A DNA stretch of 64,000 bases from Ignelater luminosus (taxonomy: Eukaryota > Arthropoda > Insecta > Coleoptera > Elateridae): assembly GCA_011009095.1 (NCBI GenBank), contig VTPC01089649.1, forward strand, positions 250,514-314,513. The letters are read 5' to 3'. The stretch's first letter is position 1. Every line of letters starts with the position of its first letter. The position numbers were made by a program, and so were the translations under genes. Shown one piece after another: positions 1 to 13,177 of this stretch. The notes beneath the pieces are model-generated. The model saw only the letters and a list, made by a program, of their open reading frames with translations, had not been told where the DNA came from and made no database searches.

Positions 1-559
1 TGAGCAGTTTCCATTGTTGCGTTGGGTTCAAAACCAACTAAATTTATTGCTCATTAGTAAAGAAAATAACGATAATTTATGATTGCTTACCTATATAAAA
101 ACTTTTATTAGGAACCACTTTAATTGGCGTGCAGAGGTATAATTCATCCTAGAAAAATACTTATTTGAAATAGTCTTTACAACCTCGAATATGAATCTTC
201 GATTTTATTAAATGACAAATTTAATTAATTGCATTTACAATTATTCACTTAGGAAATTGTTATACAAATAACATTCATTGGTAAATTTTCAAAGTAAAGC
301 TGGGTAGTCAATAATAAAAAAGTGCTACATTGTTTTTAAGTTGTTGATCACTATCAACAAGTTTTTGTATTAAAATTCCGGTATTCTAAATCTGAGATAG
401 GCAACCCATCGTTACTAGTATTACAAAATAAATACTTACCGTATCTGGATGAACATTAGGCATAAGCAGAGGGTATCTTCTTACTTGCAAACAAATTATA
501 GTTGGTAAATAAATCACAGAAACTACTGTTATAAAGCGAAACATATGGCTTGTCTCCAT
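1..559 (-). CDS. Phm: Peptidylglycine alpha-hydroxylating monooxygenase, 5' exons (partial)
   Basis: Copper enzyme of the secretory pathway that hydroxylates C-terminal glycine-extended neuropeptides, the first step of amidation. Three coding exons are visible on the minus strand: 559-440, 148-91 and 37-1 (runs off the window). Each junction is GT-AG (donors GTAAGT at 439 and GTAAGC at 90) and the phases agree (40 codons; 19 codons plus 1 nt; then 2 nt). Residues 1-24 form a signal peptide (hydrophobic core FITVVSVIYLPTIICL). The mature start reads RRYPLLMPNVHPDT, then DELYLCTPIKV and VGFEPNATMETAH, which are hallmark N-terminal PHM core motifs. The last one leads into the HH copper-ligand pair just outside the window. 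The frame stays open upstream to an ATG at 685, but the ATG at 559 or 544 gives the clean signal peptide. Seen: motifs and splice sites. Known: enzyme role. The copper-M domain lies off-window, so I cannot tell whether a lyase domain is fused. Confidence 0.88.
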
Positions 560-1304
560 TTTTGCAAACAATCGATTTATTACTAAAAGTACTTCGCCCC
601 TGCTATAGCTACTGCCCGTGAAGCATATACGACAACTGTACAACTGTAGTGGAATCCCTTCCACCTCCACATTTGTATGACGCATTTAATACGTAATCCA
701 ACTACAACCAACCAAAATTGAATTGGGTAATTTTTAAAATAATCTTTTCCTTTTTAAACTTACCTTATATTTTTTATTTTTTACCTAATCTCAAATTGTG
801 TCTTTGTCGCTTTTGATGTTACGTTACGTATTATAATTGTAAATATCTCAAATGAAATTATCTACTTTTAAGCTTTTTTGGTGTTAAAAGAATTTTTGTT
901 ATTAATGAAATGGAATTATTGTGTATACATACTCCTAACAATTTATTGTTTTATATTAAGTATCTATTGATAATGAAGATTATTAATAAAACCTCTATCA
1001 GAACAAAATGTTTCATCCATATGTTTAATACAAATATAGTTTACATGTATTATATCGCCCACTGATTATTAACAATTATTTTAGAAAATCTACAGAAATG
1101 GACGTCAGCGATTTTAACATCTGTTGCCAATAGGAAAGAAATTATGTCTATAAGGAATGATGGTAAAACGTTAGCAAGTTTTTATCAATAAAGAATAACG
1201 TATTATAATTAATTACTAATTTAAGTTTCAGAATATGATCAACATAATACCTTTAATAACAAAATTTTAGTTTTATAAGTTATACAGGGTGTCCCTAAAA
1301 CGTC
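560..1304. other. 5' flank of PHM, no gene seen
   Basis: This AT-rich flank lies between the PHM start and the first retrotransposon fossil. It presumably contains the PHM promoter and 5' UTR. I see no convincing TATA box or initiator. A transposon-end-like stretch, ACAGGGTGTCCC, lies at 1284-1295, directly outside the fossil LTR. Confidence 0.4.
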
Positions 1305-1808
1305 TGTACACATTTGTGTTCACGGTATCGGGCATGTGCGCGTTTATGTGAACTGCTATAAAACAATTATATGGTGCGGGTGCAAAATGCTGTGCATTTG
1401 GTAACAATAAGGATCTCAGTGTGCGCCCGTTTGAAACTTTTGTAAAAGGCGTTGGTGTCAGCGTGACGTCGGGTGCACGGACATTCTCTTAAGGACAGTT
1501 AAGAATTTCCGGTACTTAGTGTTAAGCAATGTACGCCGCCCTTTGTAGGAATCGATGCCATATGTGTAAGGGACGAAAAAATAGGCGTGCACAGTGGACA
1601 GAAATGCAAGTGGGCAGCTTTGTTTAGATGGGTAATTTTAGTTTTTCAGTAGCTTTTTAAGATATAGTTGGTTAAAAGACACAGGATGAAGAAGTCTAGT
1701 TGGCTGTAATCTTCTCTGTAATTGTATGAAAATAAATGTAGATAGTTTAAAAAGAGAAAGTTTTTTATGTATCAAAAATACTGAACAAAAGTTTTAAGAA
1801 ATTCATCA
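1305..1808 (+). repeat. Left LTR of BEL/Pao fossil copy A
   Basis: The limits are inferred from three signs. Its first part matches 13026-13177 near the right end of copy B, with only a few differences in about 150 shared bases. It starts TGT, and it ends CA immediately before the primer-binding-site sequence at 1809. A polyadenylation-like AATAAA lies inside (near 1731). Confidence 0.7.
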
Positions 1809-4800
1809 TTGGTAGCAGAGCGTGGTTATTAAACAATCGAAATTAAATACAATTAGTGCATTCTCACCATTAAGAAGTGTGAAAAAATATTTAGGGTCAA
1901 CGCAGAGAGTCCAGAGGGTCATCTTCGTAACGAGATTGGCAGCGAATATATTACGAACGTCCACACTGAAAGGTGAGCAATCCTATCTTTCTTTTCTTAA
2001 AATAATTCCTGTTGAATTCATTGTACTTATGAAACTGTTTTTACCTGCACAAGTTACGTTTTAATCGACAAGTTACCTCAAAAGCGTTATTAAAGAATTG
2101 TATTTTATAGTCAAAAATTGCACACTTTGTCATTTATTTAAAGTTTTAATTCATTATTCATTGCCTGCAATTAAATCAGATATTTCTTAGTTACAGACAG
2201 GTATAACAACTAAATTAATTTTGTTATTTAGTAGATTGCACTGTTCTGAGATATACATAGTTGTAATTAAGCAATTAAAATGAGTAGTGATAAAGTAAAA
2301 AGGGGTACTTTAAAATCTAAGCTTACCACATTCACGAAATTCGTAAGCGAAGTGCGCAGGAAGAATGAAATAACCGATTTAGATTTCATACAATTACAAG
2401 AAAGATTAAGTAAAATCAAAACGTTGCTTGACGAATTTGATGAAATACAATGTCAAATCGAAAGTGCTTCTGAGGCTGTAGGAGTCGAGCTGCATGAGCG
2501 GGAAGAATTTGAAAACAATTTCTTTACACAAATTTCAATAACTAAAAAAATCATAAAAGACAATGAAGCGCAATTAGTGGCTTCTTCGGCTCAGGTGCCT
2601 CCTATACCCTCGGAACAAGGCAGTATCACAAGTAATCGGCTAGCGGACCACTTCATTAAGTTACCCACGATCCAGTTGCCAAAATTCGATGGATCTTATT
2701 CTAATTGGCTGGAATTCCGCGACACATACGAGTCCCTCATGCATGAAAACGAAGGTATTAGCGGAATACAAAAATTTCACTATTTGCGAGCGGCTCTCGA
2801 AGGAAGTGCGTCTCAGGTAATACGATCATTAGAATTCACCGCGAGAAATTACTCTGTCGCATGGAGCGCGCTGCTTGATCGCTATGATAATCGGAAACTG
2901 CTAATACATAATCACGCCAAGGCGTTATTTAAAATCGAAGCTGTCACGAAAGAATCAGCTGAAGGTTTGAGAAAAATAATGGATTCGGTGTGTAAAAATT
3001 TGCGTGTTTTGCAGCAGTTAGGCCAACCAATTGAAAATTGGGACACCTTAATTGTATATTTAGTTTCGTCCAAGTTAGACTCCAATTCAATGAAGGAATG
3101 GGAGAATTACAAAGTAGATAAAGAGGTTCCTTCGCTAGACGACTTAGAGACATTCCTAAAGGCCCGCGCGGACCTGTTGGAAACATTGCAAGTGCACCAA
3201 AACGAGAAAAGACATGTTGCAAACAACACAAAAGGGTTTTTGGCGACCAACGCAAAACAAAACACTACCAAGTGTAGAATTTGCAATAAGGAACATTATA
3301 TGCAAAATTGCCCTCAATTTTTAAAGTTAAGCAACGAACAAAAGGTTGAAAATTTACGCGATTTAAAACTTTGCTTTAATTGTTTAAGACCGGAACACGG
3401 GAGTAAAGTGTGTAGGAGGGGGACGTGTAAAAAATGCGAAGGGAAACATCACACCTTACTACATAACGAACAGGGGGTTTCTCAAACGAGTTCAAAATGT
3501 GAAGAGGTCGTTATCGCGCCGAAAAATAACGTAACAATGTCGGCATGCACCTCTGAAACGCACGTTCTATTATCAACCGCATACGTTCAAATTTTAGATA
3601 AGCACCGCAGTCCACACACAATACGCGCTCTCTTAGATTCCGGTTCCCAGTCAAGTTATATTACACAGGATTTGTGCCAAAAACCGCAGCTAACCACATC
3701 CAAGGAAATTATCGCAGTTCTTGGTTTAAACAATACCATTTCGAACATAGATTCAAAATGCGAAGTAATTATTCAGTCACTTCATAATAATTTCTCCGCG
3801 AGTGTACCGTGCTTCGTGGTTCCCCAAATCACGGGAAACTTGCCAAACATCGTGTTGAATATTTCTGAACTTAATATTCCAAAGAATATAAAGCTGGCAG
3901 ATCCGTCATTTTAAGCCACAAAAAATAGACATGCTAATAGAAGCCCAAATATTCTAGAACTTGCTCTCTATAGGTCAAATCAATCTCGGCCCGAACAAAC
4001 CTATTCTACAAAAAACGCGTTTGGGATGGGTCATATCCGGCTCCATTGGCAAAACACAAAACTCATTAGTATCGTGTAATTTCATTCAAAATCTTGACAT
4101 CCAAAATCAATTAGCGCGATTTTGAGAACTAGAGGAGTGTTCCTCTTCCAAACCACTCTCCGAAAAAGAGATAGCTTGCGAGGCACACTTCGTGAAACAT
4201 ACAAAACGAACCGAAAACGGAAGGTTCGTAGTTGCGATTCCGTTTAAAGACACGCTGGAAAAACTGGGGGATTCGCACACTCAAGCAGTACGTAAATTCT
4301 TATCTCTTGAAAGAAAGTTACAAAGTAGACCGGAAGTAAAAGAGCAATATATTGAATTCATGCGAGAATACCAATCATTAGGTCATATGAGCAATGTCGA
4401 AACTCAAAATTTTGAAAAGGCCGGCTACTATATGCCGCATCATTGCGTACTGAAAAACGAGAGTCTCACTACATAATTGCGAGTTGTATTCGATGCGTCT
4501 GCCCTATCAAGTACCGGATATTCACTAAACAATTTACAAATGACCGGGCCGACCATTCAAAATGACTTATTCTTCATTCTTCTTAGATTCAGGCAGCATC
4601 GTTACGTAATAGCGGGTGACGTCGCCAAAATGTACAGGCAAGTTCAGGTAGCAGCGGAGCAAAGGTACTTGCAAAGAATACTGTGGCGCGAGAGTCCGCA
4701 TGAGACGCTACAAACGTTTGAACTCAATACGGTAACTTACGGAACAACCGCGGCGTCCTTTTTGGCAGTGCGGTGCTTGTTTCAATTAGCCGAAGAAAAT

Positions 4801-7211
4801 GCAAATGAACACCCAGAACTAGCCGAAATAATTAAAAACGACTTCTACGTTGGTTACATACTAAGTGGTTCGGATTCCGTGGAAGAAGCCGTGTCTATAG
4901 CAAAGGCTGTTTCAGAAATTTTAAAGCAGGATCACTTTGAGTTACGCAAATTTTACTCAAATGATCGCGAAGCCTTAAAATACGTGGTCGATAATAATTC
5001 GCCAATAAAAATTTTAGATTTTGGTGCAAACGAAAACGCAAAAACATTAGGTCTAACGTGGTGCCCCACGACAGACACCTTGAGGTACTATATAAGTGAG
5101 GCGCCACTTGCAAGTGAACAAACGCACAATACTTTCCAGTATTTCGCAAGTATTTGATCCTCTCGGCTTGTTAAGCCCATGCATTATAAGAGCCAAGATA
5201 GTAATGCAATATTTGTGGCTTGAAAAAGTATCCTGGGATGAAGGATTGCCGTTCCATGTACATTCGACTTGGTGCGACATAAGGCGAGAGCTTCCGGTGT
5301 TGAATGATCTACGAATAAAGCGTCATGCACTTTGTGCAGATCCTAAGTCCATTGAATTGCACGGATTCGCCGACGCTTCAGAAAGAGTATACGGCGGATG
5401 TATTTTCTTAAGAGTTGTAGATCAACACGATAACGTCTTTGTCAATCTTCTATGCGCCAAGACAAAGGTGGCACCGTTAAAGACCATAACATTACCTCGG
5501 TTAGAACTTTCCGGCGCTACAGTCCTAGCCAGATTAACAGACAAAGTAGTCAAATCGCTAAAAGTAAGGATTGACAACTGTGTTTTGGACAGATTCCACG
5601 ATCGTGCTAGGTTGGTTAAAACTTCCGCCAAATAAACTCAAAACGTTTGTGAGCAATAGGGTATCTGAGATTCAGCAGTTGACCGGTTCGGGTAAATGGC
5701 ATCACGTACCAAGTAGGGATAATCCTGCGGTTTTACTGTCGCGTGGAGTTAGGCCCAGTGAAATGCAAAATTTAGAATTATGGTGGCACGGGTCCCAATG
5801 GCTGTCCGAAAATTCGTCTAATTGGCCAAAAGCTGTAACCGCGGAAAGCAGCAATCTCGAATTGCCTGACATTCGAAAGGGAACTCACGTGTTTGTTTCT
5901 CAACAAACTGAGACATTCCCAATAAAAGATTTCTCTAAACTCGAAAGATTAAAGCGTGTTGTAGCATGGATGTTGAGATTCAAAACCAATAGTCTCTCCA
6001 AAAACGCACCTGCAAAACGTCAGGTCGGTCCATTGACGTTAAAAGAAATAAATAATGCATTCCAAATTTTAATCAAGGTAGCGCAAGGTGACTCATGCTA
6101 CCAAGAAATTCGGGACTTAAATCTGAACCAAGAATGTAACCGTAAAAGTCGAATTTTATCTCTAAACCCGTTTATAGACGAGCAGGGCGTGCTCAGAGTT
6201 GGAGGGTGTCTTCAAAACTCCAATATTTTAATGGATAAGAAACATCCGATTATTTTATGCGCTAAGCACCACTTAACTTGCCTCCTTTTCGAAGAGGTAC
6301 ACATTCGTTTGTTGCACACCGGCCCACAACAAATGCTGGCGTCCATAAGAGAGCGATTTTGGCCAGTGTTGGGTCGCAGTCTTGCAAAAAAGGTGTTTAG
6401 GCAATGCGTTCTATGCTTCAAAGTCAACCCAAAACCTGCCCAAGTTATAATGGGCCAGTTGCCTGAGGCCCGCTTACAACCGAGTTCGCCCTTCTTTACA
6501 ACTGGCATTGATTATACCGGTCCACTTCTAATAAAAGATCGTAATAAATGTTATTTGGGAGTTTTTATATGCTTTACCACAAAGGCGGTTTACCTAGAAC
6601 TCATTTCGGATTTGACGAAAGACGCGTTTATCATGGCGCTAAAGCGATTCGTGTCGCGTCGCGGAAAACCAGCCCGTATTTTTTCTGACAATGGCACTAC
6701 ATTTATGGCAGCAAATTAAGCATTAAAGCATTTAGGAAAATTTTTGAATCAGTGGGGTGGTGACCTAGTGGATTACTTCACGCAAATGGCAATCGAATGG
6801 CACTTCATACACCCTTATTCACCTCATTTCGGGGGCTTGTGGGAATCCGCGGTTAAGTCGAGCAAAAAACATCTGAAACACATCTTGGGCAATGCCCGTC
6901 TTACTTTTGAGGAACTTAATACCTTGCTTGTGCAGGTCGAGGCAATTTTAAACTCTCGTCCTCTTTTCCCTATGTCTGACGATCCCAACGACCTAAATCC
7001 TTTGACTCCGGCTCACTTACTAGTTGGGTGTCCACTTGTCGCAGTGTCCAGATTTCAAGAAGACTCCAGTTGGCAGGCTTACCAGATATCAGCACATCCA
7101 ACAATGTCAGCAGCATTTTTGGAAACGATGGAGAAGAGAGTACCTTTCCGAACTTCAACAGAGAAACAAATGGAAGACGCAACAAGCAGGCATAACATCA
7201 GGAGCCATAGT
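1305..7211 (+). mobile_element. BEL/Pao LTR retrotransposon fossil, copy A (broken)
   Basis: Fossil LTR element of the BEL/Pao superfamily. Its parts in order are a left LTR (about 1305-1808), a primer-binding site starting TTGGTAGCAGAGC at 1809, and a gag-pol region from 2280. Gag has a BEL-type (DUF1759-like) capsid region followed by zinc knuckles of CX2C types (CRICNKEHYMQNC and CFNCLRPEHGSKVC). An aspartic protease with the motif LLDSGSQ follows. The BEL-type reverse transcriptase lies near 4.2-5.2 kb (VVFDASA, GDVAKM), RNase H near 5.3-5.6 kb, and the integrase near 5.9-7.2 kb with a zinc-binding H/H/C/C region and a DDE core (SDNGTTF). It is broken, with roughly half a dozen breaks. 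At its right side it passes directly into LINE sequence. It is almost identical to copy B, so the two are recent relative to each other. Confidence 0.92.
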
Positions 7212-7590
7212 ACTCTTTTTACTAGTTGATTAAGAGCAGTTTTACATGAGTTTCCTGATTGATATGGATGTTGGTGAAGGTGAAATATGTTTTCTCTGGG
7301 AAAGTTGTCCCTTATATGTTTGTCAATCGGTTTTTCCATCAGCTTTAACATAAAGGATGCTAGATTGATGAGTTTGCGTGTGAGGCAATCCTTGATTGCT
7401 TCCATGTAGAGGGTATACTATATCTTGTTGCCAGGCATGCTCTCAGTAGTTTACACAGTACCGGGTAAGATGTGATATCCCCTGTTGAAGTAAAACGGGT
7501 ATTATCCCATCAGGTCCCGGTGCTTTATGTGCTCAATTCCTTGAGAGGTTATGACTTTGTTGGATATTAGCCAATCTTAATTTGCTAAAT
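7212..7590 (-). mobile_element. LINE reverse transcriptase fragment
   Basis: Read on the minus strand, this stretch begins with the LINE motif KAPGPDGIIPVLLQQ (near 7525-7485). It continues through FMLKLMEKPIDKHIRDNF and [19 protein letters not shown], the first RT blocks of an RNase H-bearing LINE. Frames are broken by stops. It abuts fossil copy A at 7211/7212 and runs into the assembly gap. Bases 7482-7590 are identical to 14009-14117 in the larger LINE piece to the right. This copy retains RT blocks that the other lost. Confidence 0.82.
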
Positions 7591-7928
7591 NNNNNNNNNN
7601 NNNNNNNNNNNNNNNNNNNNNNNNNNNNNNNNNNNNNNNNNNNNNNNNNNNNNNNNNNNNNNNNNNNNNNNNNNNNNNNNNNNNNNNNNNNNNNNNNNNN
7701 NNNNNNNNNNNNNNNNNNNNNNNNNNNNNNNNNNNNNNNNNNNNNNNNNNNNNNNNNNNNNNNNNNNNNNNNNNNNNNNNNNNNNNNNNNNNNNNNNNNN
7801 NNNNNNNNNNNNNNNNNNNNNNNNNNNNNNNNNNNNNNNNNNNNNNNNNNNNNNNNNNNNNNNNNNNNNNNNNNNNNNNNNNNNNNNNNNNNNNNNNNNN
7901 NNNNNNNNNNNNNNNNNNNNNNNNNNNN
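7591..7928. other. Assembly gap (338 N)
   Basis: A run of N. It is flanked on the left by LINE sequence and on the right by the interior of a second retrotransposon fossil, so it hides the left end of copy B. The gap length is probably not a true measurement. Confidence 0.99.
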
Positions 7929-10900
7929 TAACCGATTTAGATTTCATACAATTACAAGAAAGATTAAGTAAAATCAAAACGTTGCTTGACGAATTTGATG
8001 AAATACAATGTCAAATCGAAAGTGCTTCTGAGGCTGTAGGAGTCGAGCTGCATGAGCGGGAAGAATTTGAAAACAATTTCTTTACACAAATTTCAATAAC
8101 TAAAAAAATCATAAAAGACAATGAAGCGCAATTAGTGGCTTCTTCGGCTCAGGTGCCTCCTATACCCTCGGAACAAGGCAGTATCACAAGTAATCGGCTA
8201 GCGGACCACTTCATTAAGTTACCCACGATCCAGTTGCCAAAATTCGATGGATCTTATTCTAATTGGCTGGAATTCCGCGACACATACGAGTCCCTCATAC
8301 ATGAAAACGGAGGTATTAGCGGAATACAAAAATTTCACTATTTGCGAGCGGCTCTCGAAGGAAGTACGTCTCAGGTAATACGATCATTAGAATTCACGGC
8401 GAGAAATTACTCTGTCGCATGGAGCGCGCTGCTTGATCGCTATGATAATCGGAAACTGCTAATACATAATCACGTCAAGGCGTTATTTAAAATCGAAGCT
8501 GTCACGAAAGAATCAGCTGAAGGTTTGAGAAAAATAATGGATTCGGTGTGTAAAAATTTGCGTGCTTTGCAGCAGTTAGGCCAACCAATTGAAAATTGGG
8601 ACACTTTAATTGTATATTTAGTTTCGTCCAAGTTAGACCCCAATTCAATGAGGGAATGGGAGAATTACAAGGTAGATAAAGAGGTTCCTTCGCTAGACGA
8701 CCTAAAGACATTCCTAAAGGCACGCGCGAACCTGTTGGAAACATTGCAAGTGCACCAAAACGAGAAAAGACATGTTGCAAACAACACAAAAGGGTTTTTG
8801 GCAACCAACACAAAACAAAACACTACCAAGTGTAGAATTTGCAATAAGGAACATTATATGCAAAATTGCCCTCAATTTTTAAAGTTAAGCAACGAACAAG
8901 AGGTTGAAAATTTACGCGATTTAAAACTTTGCTTTAATTGTTTAAAACCGGGACACGGGAGTAAAGTGTGTAGGAGGGGGACGTGTAAAAAATGCGAAGG
9001 GAAACATCACACCTTACTACATAACGAACAGGGGGTTTCTCAAACGAGTTCAAAATGTGAAGAGGTCGTTAGCGCGCCGAAAAATAACGTAACAATGTCG
9101 GCATGCACCTCTGAAACGCACGTTCTATTATCAACCGCATAAGTTCAAATTTTAGATAAGCACCGCAGTCCACACACAATACGCGCTCTCTTAGATTCCG
9201 GTTCCCAGTCAAGTTATATTACACAGGATTTGTGCCAAAAACTGCAGCTAACCACATCCAAGGAAATTATCGCAGTTCTTGGTTTAAACAATACCATTTC
9301 GAACATAGATTCAAAATGTGAAGTAATTATTCAGTCACTTCATAATAATTTCTCCGCGAGTGTACCGTGCTTTGTGGTTCCCCAAATTACGGAAACTTGC
9401 CAAACATCGTGTTGAATATTTCTGAACTTAATATTCCAAAGAATATAAAGCTGGCAGATCCGTCATTCTTTAAGCCACAAAAAATAGACATGCTAATAGG
9501 AGCCCAAATATTCTAGAACTTGCTCTCTATAGGTCAAATCAATCTCGGCCCGCACAAACCTATTCTACAAAAAACGCGTTTGGGATGGGTCATATCCGGC
9601 TCCATTGGCAAAACACAAAACTCATTAGTATCGTGTAATTTCATTAAAAATCTTGACATCCAAAATCAATTAGAGTGATTTTGAGAACTAGAGGAGTGTT
9701 CCTCTTCCAAACCACACTCCGAAAAAGAGATAGCTTGCGAGGCACACTTCGTGAAACATACAAAACGAACCGAAGACGGAAGGTTCGTAGTTGCGATTCC
9801 GTTCAAAGACACGCTGGAAAAACTGGGGGATTCGCACACTCAAGCAGTACGTAGATTCTCATCTCTTGAAAGAAAGTTACAAAATAGACCGGAAGTAAAA
9901 GAGCAATATATTGAATTCATGCGAGAATACCAATCATTAGGTCATATGAGCAAAGTCGAAACTCAAAATTCTGAAAAGGCCGGCTACTATATGCCGCATC
10001 ATTGCGTACTGAAAAACGAGAGTCTCACTACAAAATTGCGAGTTGTATTCGATGCGTCTGCCCCATCAAGTACCGGATATTCACTAAACAATTTACAAAT
10101 GACCGGGCCGATCATTCAAAATGACTTATTCTTCATTCTTCTTAGATTCAGGCAGCATCGTTACGTAATAGCGGGTGACGTCGCCAAAATGCACAGGCAA
10201 GTTCAGGTAGTAGCGGAGCAAAGGTGCTTGCAAAGAATACTGTGGCGCGAGAGTCCGCATGAGACGCTACAAACGTTTGAACTCAATACGGTAACTTACG
10301 GAACAACCGCGGCGTCCTTTTTGGCAGTGCGGTGCTTGTTTCAATTAGCCGAAGAAAATGCAAATGAACACCCAGAACTAGCTGAAATAATTAAAAACGA
10401 CTTCTACGTTGATGACATGCTAAGTGGTTCGGATTCCGTGGAAGAAGCCGCGTCTATAGCAAAGGGTGTTTCAGAAATTTTAAAGCAGGGTCACTTTGAG
10501 TTACGCAGATTTTACTCAAATGATCGCGAAGCCTTAAAATACGTGGTCGAGAATAATTCGCCAATAAAAATTTTAGATTTTGGTGCAAATGAAAACGCAA
10601 AAACATTAGGTCTAACGTGGTGCCCCACGACAGACACCTTGAGGTACAATATAAGTGAGGCGCCACTTGCAAGCAAAGTGAACAAACGCACAATACTTTC
10701 CAGTATTTCGCAAGTATTTGATCCTCTCGGCTTGTTAAGCCCATGCATTATAAGAGGCAAGATATTAATGCAATATTTGTGGCTTGAAAAAGTATCGTGG
10801 GATGAAGGATTGCCGTTCCATGTACATTCGACTTGATGCGACATAAGGCCAGAGCTTCCGGTGTTGAATGATCTACGAATAAAGCGTCATGCACTTTGTG

Positions 10901-13177
10901 CAGATCTTAAGTCCTCTGAATTGCACGGATTCGCCGACGCTTCAGAAAGAGCATACGGCAGATGTATTTTCTTAAGAGTTGTAGATCAACACGATAACGT
11001 CTTTGTCAATCTTCTATGCGCCAAGACAAAGGTGGCACAGTTAAAGACCATAACATTACCTCGGTTAGAACTTTCCGGCGCTACAGTCGTAGCCAGATTA
11101 ACAGACAAAGTAGTCAAGTCGCTAAAAGTAAGGATTGACAACTGTGTTTTGGACAGATTCTACGATCGTGCTAGGTTGGTTAAAACTTCCACCAAATAAA
11201 CTCAAAACGTTTGTGAGCAATAGGGTATCTGAGATTCAGCAGTTGACCTGTTCGGGTAAATGGCATCACGTACCAAGTAGGGATAATCCTGCGGATTTAC
11301 TGTCGCGTGGAGTTAGGCCCACTGAAATGCAAAATTTAGAATTATGGTGGCACGGGCCCCAATGGCTGTCTGAAAATTCGTCTAATTGGCCAAGAGCTGT
11401 AACCGCGGAAAGCAGCAATCTCGAATTGCCTGACATTCGAAAGGGAACTCACGTGTTTGTTTCTCAACAAACTGAGACATTCCCAATAAAAGATTTCTCT
11501 AAACTCGAAAGATTAAAGCGTGTTGTAGCATGGATGATGAGATTCAAAACCAATAGTCTCTCCAAAAACGCACCTGCAAAACGTCAGGTCGGTCCATTGA
11601 CGTTAAAAGAAATAAATAATGCATTCCAAATTTTAATCAAGGTAGCGCAAGGTGACTCATTCTACCAAGAAATTCGAAACATAAATCTGAACCAGGAATG
11701 TAACCGTAAAAGTCGAATTTTATCTCTAAACCCGTTTATAGACGAGCAGGGCGTGCTCAGAGTTGGAGGGCGTCTTCAAAACTCCAATATTTCAATGGAT
11801 AAGAAACATCCGATTATTTTATGCGCTAAGCACCACTTAACTCGCCTCCTTTTCGAAGAGGTACACATTCGTTTGTTGCACACCGGCCCACAACAAATGC
11901 TGGCGTCCATAAGAGAGCGATTTTGGCCAGTGTTAGGTCGCAGTCTTGCAAAAAAGGTGTTTAGGCAATGCGTTCCATGCTTCAAAGTCAACCCAAAACC
12001 TGCCCAAGTTATAATGGGCCAGTTGCCTGAGGCCCGCTTACAACCGAGTCCGCCCTTCTTTACAACTGGCATTGATTATGCCGGTCCACTTCTAATAAAA
12101 GATCGTAAGGGGCGCGAAGGAAAGATAAATAAATGTTATTTGGGAGTTTTTATATGCTTTACCACAAAGGCGGTTTACCTAGAACTCATTTCGGATTTGA
12201 CGAAAGACGCGTTTATCATGGCGCTAAAGCGATTCGTGTCGCGTCGCGGAAAACCAGCCCGTATTTTTTCTGACAATGGCACTACATTTGTGGCAGCAAA
12301 TTAAGCATTAAAGCATTTAGGAAAATTTTTGAATCAGTGGGGTGGTGACCTAGTGGATTACTTTACGCAAATGGCAATCGAATGGCACTTCATACCCCCT
12401 TATTCACCTCATTTCGGGGGCTTGTGGGAATCCGCGGTTAAGTCGAGCAAAAAACATCTCAAACACGTTTTGGGCAATGCCCATCTTACTTTTGAGGAAC
12501 TTAATACCTTGCTTGTGCAGGTCGAGGCAATTTTAAACTCTCGTCCTCTTTTCCCTATGTCTGACGATCCCAACGACCTAAATCCTTTGACTCCGACTCA
12601 CTTACTAGTTGGGTGTCCACTTTCGCAGTGTCCAGATTTCAAGAAGACTCCAGTTGGCAGGCTTACCAGATATCAGCACATCCAACAATGTCAGCAGCAT
12701 TTTTGGAAACGATGGAGAAGAGAGTACCTTTCCGAACTTCAACAGAGAAACAAATGGAAGACGCAACAAGCAGGCATAACATCAGGAGCCATAGTCGTCA
12801 TCAAGGATGTCAACACGCCGCCCTTATGTTGAAAACTTGGTCGGGTGACCCATCTTCACACAGGCAAGGATGGAGTTTGTCGAGTAGCGACCGTACGAAC
12901 AACCCCGGGGTAACGTCAAGCGTTCATTTTCAAAGCTCTGGCCGCTTCCCCAGCGGGAGCCAATCGCTAAGTAGCAAGTTCAACGTTTTGCAAGAGCCTT
13001 CTTGGGCCTTTCAAGGTGGGGGGCATGTTAGGATTTGTGTTCACGGTATCTGGCATGTGCGCGTTTATGTGAACTGCTATAAAACAATTATATGGTGCGA
13101 GTGCAAAATGCTGTGCATTTGGTAACAATAGGGATCTCAGTGTGCGCCCGTTTGAAACTTTTGTAAAAGGCGTTGGT
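7929..13177 (+). mobile_element. BEL/Pao LTR retrotransposon fossil, copy B (broken)
   Basis: Second copy of the same BEL/Pao family in the same direction. It is visible from inside gag at the edge of the assembly gap. It has the same order of parts as copy A: capsid region, zinc knuckles, protease, reverse transcriptase, RNase H, and integrase to about 12.8 kb. A polypurine-tract-like run (AAGGTGGGGGGCA, about 13013-13025) follows, then LTR sequence from 13026. Nucleotide identity to copy A is about 98 percent by eye. It is broken, with about half a dozen breaks, most of them shared with copy A. This suggests duplication of an already dead copy, family spread in a broken state, or an assembly duplicate. 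Confidence 0.92.
13026..13177 (+). repeat. LTR sequence at right end of BEL/Pao fossil copy B
   Basis: It starts TGTTAGG just after the polypurine-like tract and matches the first part of the left LTR of copy A, with a few differences per hundred bases. LINE sequence adjoins it on the right. Confidence 0.75.

Noticed and set aside
1822-2064. 80-codon open frame just right of the fossil LTR
   Set aside because: It lies in the leader of the BEL/Pao fossil, matches nothing and has no coding-like composition.
7591-7928. Open frames spanning the N run
   Set aside because: Artefact of translating an assembly gap.
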